The notes: generated by a model not told the origin, from the letters alone. DNA of 64,000 nucleotides from Orbus hercynius (GCF_003634275.1 NZ_RBWY01000002.1:331467-395466), one strand, 5' to 3'; shown: positions 50,961-64,000, counted from the stretch's first letter. Numbers and translations: made by a program.

Positions 50961-51965
50961 ATGGCATTACTGGATATTCGTAATTTAACGGTTGAGTTTA
51001 TTACACCAAATGGCTTATTACGTGCGGTAGATCGAGTTAATATCCGGCTCAATGAGGGGGAAATACGCGGATTGGTTGGTGAGTCAGGATCCGGAAAAAG
51101 TTTAATCGCCAAAGCGATACTTGGAGCGACCAATAATAACTGGAAAGTGACTGCGGATCGATTCTATTTTGATGGGATTGATTTACTTCGGCTTTCACCT
51201 AAAAAACGTCGGAAAATTATCAGTGCCAATATTTCAATGATTTTCCAAGAACCGCAATCGTGCCTTGATCCGACTATGAAAATTGGGCGCTTTTTAATTC
51301 AGTCGATTCCATCTTGGACCTTTAAAGGACGATGGTGGCAAAGACTATTTTGGCGTAAAAATAGGGCAATTGAACTACTGCATCGAGTTGGGATAAAAGA
51401 GCACAAAGAGATCATGAACGCGTATCCAAAGGAACTCACCGAAGGCGAGTGCCAAAAAGTCATGATCGCTATCGCGTTAGCAAATCAACCTAAATTACTG
51501 ATTGCTGATGAGCCAACTAATGCGATGGAATCGACGACAGAAGCGCAAATATTCAGATTATTAGCTAGTTTGAATCAAAATTCAGGCACGACAATCTTAT
51601 TTATTAGCCACGATTTACAAATGGTGACCCGCTGGACCGATCGTATTAATGTATTGTATTGTGGGCAGACGGTTGAAATTGCGGATAGTGAAGAGCTGAT
51701 CAAAAAGCCATATCATCCTTATACTCAGGCACTGATTTTTGCCATTCCTGATTTTGGTAAAGCCATTCCTCATAAACGCCCACTTAACTCATTGCCAGGT
51801 GTGATTCCGCCATTAGAGCATTTACCAATAGGTTGCCGACTAGGCCCGCGCTGTCCTTATGCGCAGCGCAAGTGCATTGAAGCCCCAAAGCTCATTGCCA
51901 TGAAAGATCATGCGGTGGCGTGCCATTTTCCACTCAACACTGAATTACAGGATAGTCGGTCATGA
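50961..51965 (+). CDS. sapD: SapD, peptide ABC transporter ATPase
   Basis: An OppD-type ATPase of 334 residues (E. coli 330). Walker A GESGSGKS (about 40-47), the unusual signature [15 protein letters not shown] in place of LSGGQ (E. coli SapD has [12 protein letters not shown]), Walker [13 protein letters not shown], and the C-terminal oligopeptide domain [15 protein letters not shown] with cluster-type cysteines. The degenerate signature is a family trait, not damage. E. coli SapD also supports Trk potassium uptake. It overlaps sapF by 4 bases. Confidence 0.93.
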   Translation: MALLDIRNLTVEFITPNGLLRAVDRVNIRLNEGEIRGLVGESGSGKSLIAKAILGATNNNWKVTADRFYFDGIDLLRLSPKKRRKIISANISMIFQEPQSCLDPTMKIGRFLIQSIPSWTFKGRWWQRLFWRKNRAIELLHRVGIKEHKEIMNAYPKELTEGECQKVMIAIALANQPKLLIADEPTNAMESTTEAQIFRLLASLNQNSGTTILFISHDLQMVTRWTDRINVLYCGQTVEIADSEELIKKPYHPYTQALIFAIPDFGKAIPHKRPLNSLPGVIPPLEHLPIGCRLGPRCPYAQRKCIEAPKLIAMKDHAVACHFPLNTELQDSRS

Positions 51966-52774
51966 ATCCCGTATTAAAAGTACGTAATTTATCAAAATGT
52001 TTTCAGATACCGAAGGGATTATTCGGCCATATTATGATTGAGGCAGTCAAATCAGTCTCTTTTTCCTTAAATGAGGGTAAAACCTTAGCCATTATTGGTG
52101 AGAATGGATCTGGCAAATCGACACTGGCTAAAATGCTAGTTGGCATGATGAGCCCTGATGAGGGCGATATCTGGGTTGAGGAGCAAAAATTAGAGTATGG
52201 TGATTATCAAACTCGCTGTAAATTGATTCGTATGATCTTCCAAAATGTGGATAGTTCTTTTGATCCGCGGCTGAAAATTGGCAAAATATTAGATATTCCA
52301 CTAAAACAAAATACGACATTATCAACCAGCGAGCGAGAAGTCTTGATTTATGATGTATTAAAGCAAGTTGGCTTATCGGCAGAGCATGCTTCTTACTACC
52401 CATCGGTTATGGCGGCAGGGCAAAAGCAACGCGTTGCTTTGGCGCGCGCATTGATATTACAGCCTAAAGTGATTATTTTCGATGAGGCGTTAACTGCCTT
52501 AGATATTTCGATGCGTTCGCAAATTATCAATTTAATGCTCTCTTTACAAGAAGAACACAAATTATCCTATGTTTATGTTACGCAAGATATTGGCATGATG
52601 AAGCACATTAGCGATCAAATTTTGGTTATGCACGATGGTGAAGTGGTTGAGAGTGGTAATACCGCGGAAGTACTCGCATCCCCTCTTAGTGATATCACGC
52701 AAAAATTAGTACAAAGTTATTTTGGTGAGGCGCTGACTGCTGATACATGGCGCACAGATACCCGTATGTTTTAA
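51962..52774 (+). CDS. sapF: SapF, peptide ABC transporter ATPase
   Basis: An OppF-type ATPase of 270 residues (E. coli 268). Walker [10 protein letters not shown] (about 42-50), signature [15 protein letters not shown] and Walker [13 protein letters not shown]. The start overlaps the end of sapD as ATGA. Last gene of the sap unit. Confidence 0.93.
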   Translation: MNPVLKVRNLSKCFQIPKGLFGHIMIEAVKSVSFSLNEGKTLAIIGENGSGKSTLAKMLVGMMSPDEGDIWVEEQKLEYGDYQTRCKLIRMIFQNVDSSFDPRLKIGKILDIPLKQNTTLSTSEREVLIYDVLKQVGLSAEHASYYPSVMAAGQKQRVALARALILQPKVIIFDEALTALDISMRSQIINLMLSLQEEHKLSYVYVTQDIGMMKHISDQILVMHDGEVVESGNTAEVLASPLSDITQKLVQSYFGEALTADTWRTDTRMF

Positions 52775-52852
52775 TATCTGTGCAATCATGTTGATAATTT
52801 CACTTGAACGGTATTGCTCATTTTCTAAATGAGCGTGAATAGCACAATACGA

Positions 52853-53137
52853 TTATAAATATCGGCAAAGGTAAGCGGTTGGCTCTGCGACTTGCACACT
52901 AAATTGGCTTTTTACTTGCACATGAAAAACTTGACCCGCTTCAAAACTCTGCCAATCTTTTGCCGTAGGTAAGAGTACATTTAACGAGCCTGAAATCACG
53001 GTCATCTCTTCCGCATTATTAGTACTAAACGTATATTCACCAACTTCCATTACGCCAACACTCGCCGCGCCACGACTTGCGTTAGTAAAACTAATGGATT
53101 TCACATTGCCTGTAAAATATTCATTAACGGTTAACAT
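52853..53137 (-). CDS. ppnP: PpnP, pyrimidine/purine nucleoside phosphorylase
   Basis: A cupin of 94 residues (E. coli PpnP/YaiE 94). It begins [15 protein letters not shown] and carries [18 protein letters not shown] and the C-terminal [12 protein letters not shown], nearly invariant in the family. It phosphorolyses diverse nucleosides to base and ribose 1-phosphate. Monocistronic and convergent with sapF. Confidence 0.95.
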   Translation of the reverse strand: MLTVNEYFTGNVKSISFTNASRGAASVGVMEVGEYTFSTNNAEEMTVISGSLNVLLPTAKDWQSFEAGQVFHVQVKSQFSVQVAEPTAYLCRYL

Positions 53138-53392
53138 AGTGATTCTCTTATTGTCATGGATTAGGATCTCACTATACTCAAATTGTGCGCAGATTTCTAT
53201 CGGTCTATATTGGTTATTAGATTAATTAATTATTTGATTTAACTTATAATATCGTCTCTATATTTTGCCTTTTTTATCCGCTTTACAATCATAATTACAT
53301 TTTTAAGCAAATTCTCATTGATTTAATTAAAAATTCCGTCCAAAATTATCGGTTCAGCATGTGCTGTTTAATAAAAGGTAACCACCCGAGAT

Positions 53393-54970
53393 ATGGAATG
53401 GATCATGGATCCTACAATTTGGATTGGACTGTCAACACTGATTGTTCTTGAAATTGTCCTAGGTATTGATAATATTGTTTTTATCGCAATTCTTGCCGAA
53501 AAGCTCCCACCAGAAAAACGTGATCATGCTCGAATTATTGGGCTATCATTAGCGCTGGTTATGCGCATTATTTTATTAATGTTTACCGGCTGGCTCGTCA
53601 CATTAACGGCCCCTCTTTTCTCTGCACTCGGTATTAGTTTTAATGCCCGTCAGCTAATTATGCTCATTGGAGGCTTATTCCTCTTGTTTAAAGCGACGAT
53701 GGAGCTCAATGAGCGGCTAGAAGGTGGTAACCACGAATCCACTAAACAGAAAAAGGCTTCTCGCTTTTGGACCGTCGTTGCACAAATCGTGGTGTTAGAT
53801 GCGGTGTTCTCGCTCGACTCGGTAATTACCGCAGTTGGTATGGTTGAGCATGTACCGGTTATGATAGTGGCGGTGTGTATCGCGATGGTAATTATGATGA
53901 TTGCCAGCAAACCACTGGCGAACTTTGTTAATTGCCATCCGACAATTGTCATTTTATGTCTTAGCTTTTTATTGATGATCGGTTTTAGCTTGATCGCAGA
54001 AGGCTTTGGTTTCTCTATTCCGAAAGGTTATCTCTATGCTGCGATTGGTTTCTCGATTCTTATCGAGTTCTTTAATCAGATGGCAAGCTTTAATCGTCGA
54101 CGCTTTTTAAGTAAAAAACCACTACGTCAACGTACAGCAGAAGCAATCTTAAGTTTAGTGAAAGGGGATGTGGAAGACGAGGATCTTGATACCAATAGTA
54201 AAGATTTAATCGCCGATGCAGGTAAGCAAACCGCGGTATTTAATGATCAAGAATTGAGTATGATTGAACGCGTATTAGGGTTAGCTCAGCGCTCTGTTAG
54301 TAGTATCATGACATCAAGACTCGATATTAAGATGATTAATATTAATGATGATAAAGAAACGATTCTTAACGACCTCCTTGAAAATCAGCATACTCGCTTG
54401 ATTGTCACTGATAATGTCTCAATTGGTGAGCCAATTGGTATCATACCAGTCAATGATTTATTAAAAGAAGTGCTAAATAATCAACATGATATCTCATTTA
54501 CTAAATTAATTAAACAGCCGTTAATTTTCCCAGAGACTATCTCTTTATTAGTCGCGCTTGAGCAGTTCAAAACCGCTAAGACTCACTTTGCTTTTGTGGT
54601 CGATGAGTTTGGCTCGATGCAAGGGATTGTCTCTGTGACTGATGTGACCGAGACGATTGCTGGCGAATTCCCTACAGAAGGCGAAGATATTGATGCAAGG
54701 CATGATATTCAAAGTGGTGGCGAGAATTGCTGGATTGCTAACGGCTATACGCCTTTAGAAGAACTCGTACGGTTTGTGCCAATTAAAATCGATGATAAGC
54801 GTGAGTATCATACGCTTGCTGGGCTATTGATGGAACATTCACAGCATATTCCACAAGCGGGCGAAGTAATTGAGTTTGATCACTATCTGTTTGAAATTCT
54901 CGAAGTAGAAAGCCATCGTATTGTCAAAGTTAAAATTACGCATACTGATGCAAGCGAGTATCAAATTTAA
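53393..54970 (+). CDS. yoaE: YoaE-like TerC/CBS/CorC-domain membrane protein
   Basis: A protein of 525 residues (E. coli YoaE 518). A TerC-type membrane domain with about seven helices (1-235; [20 protein letters not shown] and [18 protein letters not shown] carry the acidic membrane residues), two CBS domains (about 290-420) and a C-terminal CorC/HlyC transporter-associated domain (about 435-520). TerC-type proteins are linked to metal-ion efflux, notably manganese in some homologues; the ion here is not known. Start [10 protein letters not shown] matches E. coli MEFLMDPSIW. Confidence 0.9.
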   Translation: MEWIMDPTIWIGLSTLIVLEIVLGIDNIVFIAILAEKLPPEKRDHARIIGLSLALVMRIILLMFTGWLVTLTAPLFSALGISFNARQLIMLIGGLFLLFKATMELNERLEGGNHESTKQKKASRFWTVVAQIVVLDAVFSLDSVITAVGMVEHVPVMIVAVCIAMVIMMIASKPLANFVNCHPTIVILCLSFLLMIGFSLIAEGFGFSIPKGYLYAAIGFSILIEFFNQMASFNRRRFLSKKPLRQRTAEAILSLVKGDVEDEDLDTNSKDLIADAGKQTAVFNDQELSMIERVLGLAQRSVSSIMTSRLDIKMININDDKETILNDLLENQHTRLIVTDNVSIGEPIGIIPVNDLLKEVLNNQHDISFTKLIKQPLIFPETISLLVALEQFKTAKTHFAFVVDEFGSMQGIVSVTDVTETIAGEFPTEGEDIDARHDIQSGGENCWIANGYTPLEELVRFVPIKIDDKREYHTLAGLLMEHSQHIPQAGEVIEFDHYLFEILEVESHRIVKVKITHTDASEYQI

Positions 54971-54981
54971 TTTTAGAAAAA

Positions 54982-55012
54982 ACGTATAAGAGGCGCATTT
55001 CCTCTTATACGT
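54982..55012 (+). terminator. hairpin after yoaE
   Basis: A perfect 12-bp stem ACGTATAAGAGG (54982-54993) / CCTCTTATACGT (55001-55012) with a 7-base loop. No T-run follows. The remaining 250 bases to ybaL show nothing else I can assign. Confidence 0.65.
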
Positions 55013-55276
55013 ACGCTTAATTGATTATAAAATGCGTATCGTTGATGTTCTCATCCGATTTAAATTATTAGTATCCGCGCTTTTCATCTTTACGCTGCAT
55101 TAATTATATGCCTTTTTTATAATACCAATGACATAATGCCGATTGAATCATGGCAATAATGCACTGTATTTGCTGTTTATGAATTAAACAAGCAAAATAT
55201 TTAACAAAATGAAGTAAAATACGCTAGAATATTTCACAGTTCAAATAAGAATCAGAATAATTTAAAGGAGTTGATG

Positions 55277-57046
55277 ATGCATGACACAGGGCCGCTACTA
55301 GCAGCAATTATTGGGGGAATTGTTTTAGCTGCGATTTTAGGTATGTTGGCTGATCGATTACGTGTCTCTCCTTTAGTCGGTTACCTTATTGCGGGGATTA
55401 TTTTTGGACCGGCAACACCAGGCTATGTCGCTGATACCGCGATAATTAGTCAGTTAGCAGAAATTGGTGTAATTTTATTAATGTTTGCCGTTGGCTTGCA
55501 TTTTTCCTTGAAAGACTTAATGGCGGTAAAATTAATTGCGATTCCTGGTGCGGTGGTACAAATTGCGGTTGCAACGCTGCTTGGAATGGGATTATCGTCT
55601 ATCTTAGGCTGGTCAATGACAACGGGCTTGGTGTTTGGTCTATGTTTATCAACAGCCAGTACCGTGGTATTGCTGCGCGCACTTGAAGAGCGAGACTTGA
55701 TTGAAAGTAAACGAGGACGCATTGCGATTGGTTGGTTAATTGTTGAAGATCTCGCGATGGTCTTAACCTTAGTGTTATTACCACCAATTGTTACCATGCT
55801 CGGTGATAATGCGGATGTGAATGTTTGGAATGTATTAACTGAAATTGCCAAAACTATTGGTTTAGTAATTGTCTTTATTGCTTTAATGATTGTCGTTGGG
55901 CGCCGAGTCATCCCTTGGTTATTGGCCAAAAGTGCCAGTACTGGTTCAGAAGAGTTATTTACATTATCGGTGCTAGCGATTGCGCTCGGTATTGCTTTAG
56001 CCGCAGTACAATTGTTTGGAGCATCCTTTGCACTAGGTGCATTTTTTGCTGGCATGGCGTTGACCGAATCGGAGTTAAGTCATCGTGCAGCTAAAAATAT
56101 TTTACCGCTCAAAGACGCTTTTGCCGTGCTCTTTTTTGTGTCGGTAGGGATGTTGTTTGATCCACATATTTTAATTGAGCACCCTTTAGCAACGTTATCG
56201 ACTGTTGTCATTATTATTTTTGGTAAATCGATTGCTGCATATTTTATCGTCCGTATTTTTGGTCACACTAAGCGCACCGCATTAACCATTTCAGCTAGTT
56301 TGGCTCAAATCGGTGAGTTTGCCTTTATCTTAGCGGCTTTAGGAAAAGTACTCGGTGTATTCCCGAATGAGGCCTATAGTTTGATTTTAGCCGGAGCAAT
56401 TATTTCGATTGTTATTAATCCGTTTATCTTCAATTTAATTGAGCGCTATTTAGCGAAAACGGAAAGTATCGTTGATAAAATTATTGATCCGATAGCGGTC
56501 ATTAATCAGCAAGTACCTAAAGGGCTTACCGATCATGCCATTCTCGTTGGGCATGGCCGATTGGGGAGCACAATTGCTAAGCAGCTTAAAATTCGTCATA
56601 TCCCATTTGTTGCTGTTGATAATTCCTTAACACTCGTTGAGCAGTTGCGCCATGATGATATTGCCGCTGTTTTTGGTAATGCATCTAAACCCGAGACATT
56701 AGAACTTGCTCAGTTGGACACCGCTAAATGGTTAATTATTTCGACCCCTAATGGCTATGAGGCAGGTGAAATCTGTTCGCAAGCACGCAAAGTCAGACCT
56801 GATTTAGCCATCTATGTCCGCGCTTTTTATGATGATGAGGCTGAATATATTGCCGAACATGGTGCAACAGGCGTTATCACCGGTGAAAATGAGATTGCTA
56901 AACATATACTCTCGTTAATGCAGCTTAATCCCTCTGATGAGACTGATAAGGATATCGAATCGGTAGAGCCGATCGAGAAAGAGAAAAAAATTGATATTCC
57001 GGTTCACGCTAATTTACCTGCTGGTGAAGGCAGCCCAATTGAATAA
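55277..57046 (+). CDS. ybaL: YbaL-like CPA2 cation:proton antiporter with TrkA-N domain
   Basis: Starting at ATG 55277, 6 bases after AAGGAG and matching E. coli YbaL (MHHATPL), it has 589 residues (E. coli 558). A Kef-type exchanger domain of about 12 helices (1-390; SPLVGYLIAGIIFGP, GLCLSTASTVVLLRALEE, SFALGAFFAGMALTES) is followed by a TrkA-N/RCK NAD-binding domain (about 413-535; HAILVGHGRLGSTIAKQL). It probably exports potassium or sodium for protons under nucleotide control. Two upstream in-frame starts (TTG 55271, ATG 55274) are too close to the Shine-Dalgarno. Confidence 0.92.
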   Translation: MHDTGPLLAAIIGGIVLAAILGMLADRLRVSPLVGYLIAGIIFGPATPGYVADTAIISQLAEIGVILLMFAVGLHFSLKDLMAVKLIAIPGAVVQIAVATLLGMGLSSILGWSMTTGLVFGLCLSTASTVVLLRALEERDLIESKRGRIAIGWLIVEDLAMVLTLVLLPPIVTMLGDNADVNVWNVLTEIAKTIGLVIVFIALMIVVGRRVIPWLLAKSASTGSEELFTLSVLAIALGIALAAVQLFGASFALGAFFAGMALTESELSHRAAKNILPLKDAFAVLFFVSVGMLFDPHILIEHPLATLSTVVIIIFGKSIAAYFIVRIFGHTKRTALTISASLAQIGEFAFILAALGKVLGVFPNEAYSLILAGAIISIVINPFIFNLIERYLAKTESIVDKIIDPIAVINQQVPKGLTDHAILVGHGRLGSTIAKQLKIRHIPFVAVDNSLTLVEQLRHDDIAAVFGNASKPETLELAQLDTAKWLIISTPNGYEAGEICSQARKVRPDLAIYVRAFYDDEAEYIAEHGATGVITGENEIAKHILSLMQLNPSDETDKDIESVEPIEKEKKIDIPVHANLPAGEGSPIE

Positions 57047-57118
57047 AATTGCTTGACCTCGTTAAATATCTGTTAATAATAACGGGGCCATTTATTTCAT
57101 TTTAATTTAGGTTTATTT

Positions 57119-58444
57119 ATGAGTGATATGCAATCGAGTCGTGATCGTTCTTTGTTTGAAAAAATTTTTCAACTGAAAGAGAAAAAATCAACAGTAGGAA
57201 CAGAAATTATTGCTGGCTGTACAACTTTTTTAACTATGGTGTACATTATCTTTGTTAATCCAGATATTCTCAGTGTAACTGGGATGGATAAAGAAGCCGT
57301 GTTTGTGTTAACGTGTCTGGTGACGGCTTTTGCCAGTATTTTAATGGGATTTGCTGCTAATTTGCCGATTGCTTTAGCGCCAGCCATGGGGCTTAATGCA
57401 TTTTTTGCCTTTAGTATTTGTTCTAAGTATTCTTGGGAAGTGGGAATGGGAGCGATTTTTTGGGGCTCGCTACTCTTCTTTATCCTATCACTATTTAAAA
57501 TTCGTCACTGGTTAATCTCAAATATTCCACATTGTTTACGCGCTGGGATTAGTGCTGGAATCGGCTTATTTATTGCCTTTATGGGCTTTAAAAATATGGC
57601 GTTGATTCAGTCTTCTCAGGCAACATTATTGACCATGGGGGATATTTTGTCTTTACCAGTATTACTTGGCTCGCTTGGTTTTTTTATTATTATCGTTCTT
57701 GCTGCTCGTAATGTGCATGCTGCTGTGTTGATTTCAATTTTAGTGGTGTCATTACTCGGATTATGGCTTGACCCGAATATCCATTATTCAGGTATTATCT
57801 CTATGCCACCAGATGTAACTAAGGTTGTTGGTCATATCGATTTGCTTGGCGCATTAAATATTGGTATGGCAGGCATTATTTTTTCGATTATGATTGTGAG
57901 CTTATTTGATTCATCGGGAACGATTTTAGCGGTAACGGATAAAGCTGGCATTGCCGATAGTCAGGGGCGTTTCCCAAAAATGCGTCAGGCATTACTGGTC
58001 GATAGTTTTAGTTCGACGTTAGGCGGGTTATTTGGCACATCATCAGTTCTTACCTATATTGAAAGCTCAGCCGGTGTTTCAGTCGGTGGTCGAACAGGAT
58101 TAACGGCGATTGTGGTTGGTATTTTATTCCTACTTGTGATTTTCTTATCGCCATTAGCACATATTGTTCCCGGGTATGCGACGTCTGGTGCGTTAATCTT
58201 TGTGGGTATTTTAATGATGTCTAGTTTGGTTAAAGTTGATTGGCATGATCTGACTGAAGCAACGCCCGCTTTTATTACGGCATTAATGATGCCATTTGCA
58301 TTCGCGATAACTGAAGGTGTTGCGTTAGGTTTTATCTCTTACGTTGTATTAAAAACATGTACCGGTAAATTTAAACAGCTCAATATTTGTGTGGTGGCTG
58401 TTGCCGTGCTATTTGTCCTCAAATTTATTTTTATTGGTCATTAA
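57119..58444 (+). CDS. adeP: Adenine permease, NCS2/AzgA family
   Basis: A permease of 441 residues, very like E. coli AdeP/PurP (445), with 12 or more membrane segments. GCTTFLTMVYIIFVNPDIL near the start, LPIALAPAMGLNAFFAF (TM3, substrate region), IVSLFDSSGTILAVTDKAG and SSVLTYIESSAGVSVGGRTGL (the latter quoted in part) are family signatures. The phrases FVNPDIL and GAIFWG fit the adenine-specific rather than the guanine/hypoxanthine branch. Monocistronic with its own terminator. Confidence 0.88.
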   Translation: MSDMQSSRDRSLFEKIFQLKEKKSTVGTEIIAGCTTFLTMVYIIFVNPDILSVTGMDKEAVFVLTCLVTAFASILMGFAANLPIALAPAMGLNAFFAFSICSKYSWEVGMGAIFWGSLLFFILSLFKIRHWLISNIPHCLRAGISAGIGLFIAFMGFKNMALIQSSQATLLTMGDILSLPVLLGSLGFFIIIVLAARNVHAAVLISILVVSLLGLWLDPNIHYSGIISMPPDVTKVVGHIDLLGALNIGMAGIIFSIMIVSLFDSSGTILAVTDKAGIADSQGRFPKMRQALLVDSFSSTLGGLFGTSSVLTYIESSAGVSVGGRTGLTAIVVGILFLLVIFLSPLAHIVPGYATSGALIFVGILMMSSLVKVDWHDLTEATPAFITALMMPFAFAITEGVALGFISYVVLKTCTGKFKQLNICVVAVAVLFVLKFIFIGH

Positions 58445-58461
58445 TTCCATTATCAATTAAT

Positions 58462-58488
58462 AAAGCGCGCAGACAACGCGCTTTTTTT
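58462..58488 (+). terminator. rho-independent terminator of the adenine permease
   Basis: AAAGCGCG (58462-58469) pairs with CGCGCTTT (58477-58484) over 7 bases, followed by a T-run. Confidence 0.9.
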
Positions 58489-58514
58489 GTGGCTTGCCGG
58501 TCAGCAAGCATTTT

Positions 58515-59252
58515 TTATAATGCCGCTAACTCTTCAACATATCGACCCGTTTTAAGCGATAAAAATTTAATGACAGCTTGCGGACTGTGATTAATAATCC
58601 GCTCTGCTGGAAAATTAACATCTTTAATGAGTTCGAAACAATGACTAAAATTGCCGAGCGTATTAGCAATATGAGAGTCAGAACCTAATGAGAGCATTCC
58701 ACCAGCATCTTTGACGGCTTGCGCGATTTTACGACAATTATCTTCACTGCCCTTACGCGAAATAAAAGAGGAATTATTGATTTCTAAAGCAACATGATAC
58801 GCTTTAGCCACCTTAGCAACTTCATCAATATGGATAGGATAATTTTTATTACCCGGATGACTAATAATATTTACTTTAGGGTTTTTAATCGTTGCGATCA
58901 TCGCTTCGGTATTGCTATCGATATCGCTTGATGCTAAAGCCGGTTCATGAAAACCGGCTATCACCATATCAAGCTCACGATACATTCCGTCATCGCAATC
59001 AATATCGCCTTGTCGATTTAAGATATTTGCTTCAATACCACGTAAAATACCAATACCATCGATAATTCGAGGAATAATTCGCATATTAATAAAGTGCCAG
59101 CGATGCGGACTATCACCTAATGCCATACCATGATCGGTAATAGCAATGAGTTTAAGGCCTTTCAATTTTGCCTGTAAAATATAGTCATGTATTGTGCTAT
59201 ATGCATGAGTACTGGCAACCGTGTGCATATGGAGATCAATGACGTATCGCAT
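58515..59252 (-). CDS. ycdX: YcdX, PHP-domain phosphatase
   Basis: A PHP-family metal-dependent phosphatase of 245 residues (E. coli YcdX 245). Metal ligands lie in [15 protein letters not shown] (6-20), [26 protein letters not shown] and SLGSDSH, matching the trinuclear zinc site of the E. coli structure. It hydrolyses phosphate esters; the physiological substrate is unknown, and links to swarming exist in E. coli. Monocistronic, convergent with the permease. Confidence 0.94.
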   Translation of the reverse strand: MRYVIDLHMHTVASTHAYSTIHDYILQAKLKGLKLIAITDHGMALGDSPHRWHFINMRIIPRIIDGIGILRGIEANILNRQGDIDCDDGMYRELDMVIAGFHEPALASSDIDSNTEAMIATIKNPKVNIISHPGNKNYPIHIDEVAKVAKAYHVALEINNSSFISRKGSEDNCRKIAQAVKDAGGMLSLGSDSHIANTLGNFSHCFELIKDVNFPAERIINHSPQAVIKFLSLKTGRYVEELAAL

Positions 59253-59445
59253 ATTTAATATCCTTTATTTAAAGCATGTATAATCTGCACATATGAATTG
59301 ATTTTTAATATGACGACCATCAGTATGGCATAAGAAACCAGTTTTATGAGCAAATAGCGAAACATTGTGCGTTTAAATCTTAACAATATAGTAGCATAAC
59401 TGCCTTAGTACGAGTATAAAATCCTGTCTTATTATGAGCAAAAAC

Positions 59446-59474
59446 TTGACATTACCCCCCTTCAATACTAGAAT
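59446..59474 (+). promoter_or_regulatory. strong sigma-70 promoter of the str operon
   Basis: A perfect TTGACA (59446-59451), a 17-base spacer containing a run of C, and TAGAAT (59469-59474), with a GC-rich discriminator after it. It lies about 110 bases before rpsL, leaving a leader of about 105 bases. The rest of the 334-base gap between ycdX and rpsL shows no gene. Confidence 0.88.
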
Positions 59475-59544
59475 CGTGCGACCCAAAAGCTATATTTATA
59501 GTATTTTGGCACAGTTATTTTACGTATCTAACAAGCAATTTTAA

Positions 59545-59961
<417 letters not shown>

Positions 59962-60044
59962 TGGATATCCGTTAAGTAAGGCCAAACTTTATAATTCCAT
60001 TTAACTCAATCTGAGTTTTGGGTAAACCTGAAATAAAATGTTAA

Positions 60045-60551
<507 letters not shown>

Positions 60552-60647
60552 TTATTCAACTATTTGAATACCGGCTTATGGCGCTCTTGCGCTATAAGTC
60601 ACTAGCGATAGTCTAAATAATAAACGACCTAAAAGTAGAGGATTAAT

Positions 60648-62753
60648 ATGGCTCGTACAACCCCCATAGCGCGTTACCGTAATATTGGTATTAGTGCGCA
60701 TATTGACGCAGGTAAAACAACCACAACCGAACGTATTTTGTTTTATACTGGTGTTAGTCACAAAATTGGTGAAGTTCATGATGGCGCTGCCACAATGGAC
60801 TGGATGGAACAAGAACAAGAACGTGGTATCACAATTACCTCAGCTGCAACAACTGCATTCTGGTCTGGTATGGCGAAACAGTTTGAACCACACCGAGTCA
60901 ATATCATTGACACCCCGGGACACGTTGACTTTACAATCGAAGTTGAGCGTTCAATGCGTGTACTTGATGGCGCTGTAATGGTTTATTGTGCGGTTGGTGG
61001 TGTTCAACCACAGTCTGAAACTGTATGGCGTCAAGCGAATAAATATAAAGTACCACGTATTGCATTTGTAAACAAAATGGACCGTATGGGTGCTAATTTC
61101 TTACGTGTTGTATCACAGATCAAAACACGTTTAGCAGCAGTTCCAGTTCCGCTTGTATTACCAATTGGTGCTGAAGAAAAGTTCACCGGTGTAATTGACT
61201 TACTTAAACGTAAAGCAATCAACTGGAATGATGCCGACCAAGGTGTCACATTTACATATGAAGATGTTCCTGCTGATATGGTTGATCTTGTTGAAGAACA
61301 TCGTGCAAACTTGATTGAAGCAGCTGCTGAAGCTAACGAAGAGTTAATGGAAAAATACCTCGGTGGCGAAGAGTTAACTGAAGAAGAAGTTAAAGGCGCG
61401 CTACGTCAACGAGTGCTTGAAAATGAAATCATCTTAGTTACGTGTGGTAGTGCATTTAAAAATAAAGGCGTTCAATTTATGCTTGATGCCGTTATTGAGT
61501 ATTTGCCGGCACCAACAGACGTTCCTGCAATCAAAGGTGAACTACAAAATGGTCAACCAGCTGAACGTCATTCAAGTGATGAAGAGCCATTTGCTGCACT
61601 TGCATTTAAAATTGCAACTGACCCATTTGTTGGTAACTTAACATTCTTCCGTGTTTATTCAGGTGTGGTTAATTCGGGTGATTCAGTACTTAACTCAGTG
61701 AAAGACAGAAAAGAACGTTTTGGTCGTATCGTTCAGATGCACGCTAACAAACGTGAAGAAATTAAAGAAGTTCGTGCAGGTGATATTGCTGCTGCTATCG
61801 GTCTTAAAGATGTCACAACGGGTGATACATTATGTTCTGAAAGTGCGCCAATTATCCTTGAAAGAATGGAATTCCCTGAACCAGTTATCTCGGTTGCGGT
61901 AGAGCCTAAAACTAAAGCTGACCAAGAAAAAATGGGTGTTGCTTTAGGTCGTTTGGCGAAAGAGGATCCATCATTCCGAGTATGGACTGATGAAGAATCT
62001 AACCAAACTATCATCGCAGGTATGGGTGAATTACATCTTGAAATCATCGTAGACCGAATGAAACGTGAATTTAACGTTGAAGCGAACGTAGGTAAACCTC
62101 AAGTGGCTTACCGTGAAACAATTCGTTCAACTGTTAAAGATATCGAAGGTAAACATGCGAAACAGTCTGGTGGTCGTGGTCAATACGGTCATGTTGTTAT
62201 CGACATGTATCCATTAGAAGCGGGTGGCGCTGGTTACGAATTTGTTAACGAAATCAAAGGTGGGGTAATTCCTGGTGAATTTATTCCTGCAGTAGATAAA
62301 GGAATCCAAGAACAATTGAAATCTGGTCCTTTAGCTGGCTATCCGGTTGTGGATCTTGGTGTTCGTTTACATTTTGGTTCTTACCATGATGTCGACTCCT
62401 CTGAAATTGCCTTTAAATTAGCTGCTTCAATGGCATTTAAAGAAGGTTTCATGAAAGCAAAACCAGCACTTTTAGAACCAATTATGAAAGTTGAAGTGGA
62501 AACTCCAGAAGATTATATGGGCGATGTAATTGGTGACTTAAACCGTCGTCGCGGTATGATTGAAGGAATGGATGATACTGCAACAGGTAAAACTGTTCGT
62601 GCGCAAGTACCTCTTTCAGAGATGTTTGGCTATGCAACAGACCTTCGTTCACAAACACAAGGTCGTGCTTCATACTCTATGGAGTTCTTGAAGTACAATG
62701 AAGCACCTACAAACATCGTAACAGCGATTATTGAAGCGCGTAAAGCGAGATAA
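60648..62753 (+). CDS. fusA: Elongation factor G
   Basis: A GTPase of 701 residues (E. coli 704) that drives translocation. G1 [15 protein letters not shown] (about 17-31), switch [12 protein letters not shown]3 DTPGHVDF, G4 NKMD, and the domain IV tip ([19 protein letters not shown], quoted in part) are present. The GAGG before the ATG is strong. Third gene of the str operon. Confidence 0.99.
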   Translation: MARTTPIARYRNIGISAHIDAGKTTTTERILFYTGVSHKIGEVHDGAATMDWMEQEQERGITITSAATTAFWSGMAKQFEPHRVNIIDTPGHVDFTIEVERSMRVLDGAVMVYCAVGGVQPQSETVWRQANKYKVPRIAFVNKMDRMGANFLRVVSQIKTRLAAVPVPLVLPIGAEEKFTGVIDLLKRKAINWNDADQGVTFTYEDVPADMVDLVEEHRANLIEAAAEANEELMEKYLGGEELTEEEVKGALRQRVLENEIILVTCGSAFKNKGVQFMLDAVIEYLPAPTDVPAIKGELQNGQPAERHSSDEEPFAALAFKIATDPFVGNLTFFRVYSGVVNSGDSVLNSVKDRKERFGRIVQMHANKREEIKEVRAGDIAAAIGLKDVTTGDTLCSESAPIILERMEFPEPVISVAVEPKTKADQEKMGVALGRLAKEDPSFRVWTDEESNQTIIAGMGELHLEIIVDRMKREFNVEANVGKPQVAYRETIRSTVKDIEGKHAKQSGGRGQYGHVVIDMYPLEAGGAGYEFVNEIKGGVIPGEFIPAVDKGIQEQLKSGPLAGYPVVDLGVRLHFGSYHDVDSSEIAFKLAASMAFKEGFMKAKPALLEPIMKVEVETPEDYMGDVIGDLNRRRGMIEGMDDTATGKTVRAQVPLSEMFGYATDLRSQTQGRASYSMEFLKYNEAPTNIVTAIIEARKAR

Positions 62754-62762
62754 TTTGTTTTA

Positions 62763-62796
62763 TTCTTTCCTCATTGATTTGGGGAAAGAAATTTTT
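62763..62796 (+). terminator. intercistronic hairpin between fusA and tufA
   Basis: TTCTTTCC (62763-62770) pairs with GGAAAGAA (62783-62790), followed by ATTTTTAT, within the 60-base spacer. It looks like a weak terminator or processing site that could set the tufA to fusA ratio. Confidence 0.4.
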
Positions 62797-62810
62797 ATAA
62801 AGGAACATAA

Positions 62811-63999
<1,189 letters not shown>

Positions 64000-64000
64000 C

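Noticed and set aside
50961..51965. SapD signature LTEGECQ as an inactivating mutation
   Set aside because: E. coli SapD has the same degenerate signature (LSEGECQ), so it is a family feature.

Overview
The window is 64 kb of AT-rich gammaproteobacterial chromosome, almost all of it core housekeeping sequence. Protein similarities and several local gene orders are E. coli-like: lptCAB, dnaA-dnaN-recF-gyrB, thrLABC, four tRNAs followed by tufB, secE-nusG, dksA-gluQ, sapBCDF, and rpsL-rpsG-fusA-tufA. The low GC content, the broken or rearranged blocks and the gene complement suggest a gut-associated lineage near Enterobacterales/Pasteurellales, for example Orbales (Gilliamella/Orbus-like). That placement is inference; no rRNA is present to confirm it.

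Layout. 1-1390: the lipopolysaccharide transport genes lptC-lptA-lptB on the minus strand, with lptB cut by the window edge. 1883-5036: the MacAB efflux pair. 5088-9352: a looser segment with an MHS-type transporter, a Firmicute-type LacD aldolase, a DUF2628-like membrane protein and a LysR regulator. 9518-12858: aroG, a phage-type repressor whose S24 domain lacks its catalytic residues, and a UbiI/VisC hydroxylase. 12942-19034: the replication block gyrB, recF, dnaN, dnaA, with two DnaA boxes upstream of dnaA. 19265-22294: ompA, rdgC, mipA. 22374-22625: a decayed reading frame. 22900-28644: glnS, tcdA, adhE. 28828-31914: tRNA-Thr, tRNA-Tyr, tRNA-Gly, tRNA-Thr, tufB, secE, nusG. 31986-32264: a relic of ndh that keeps both ends but has lost its middle. 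32514-35766: an HlyD adaptor with two ABC-2 permeases and no ATPase gene. 35864-40853: the threonine operon with an attenuator leader peptide. 40933-45504: a small unknown gene, ydfG, folK, dksA, gluQ and moaA, the last preceded by a molybdenum-cofactor riboswitch. 46271-52774: rne then sapBCDF. 52853-59252: ppnP, yoaE, ybaL, adenine permease, ycdX. 59587-63998: the str operon ending in tufA.

The two tuf genes appear identical at nucleotide level over their coding regions and are the only large repeat. I found no insertion sequence, integrase, CRISPR array or toxin-antitoxin pair. I did not find a clear new multi-gene system. The best leads are regulatory or evolutionary: the ndh relic, the catalytically dead S24 repressor with palindromes upstream and an orphan terminator, the ATPase-less export cluster, the lone lacD, the sap operon without sapA, and the extra hairpin and mini-ORF between the thr attenuator and thrA.
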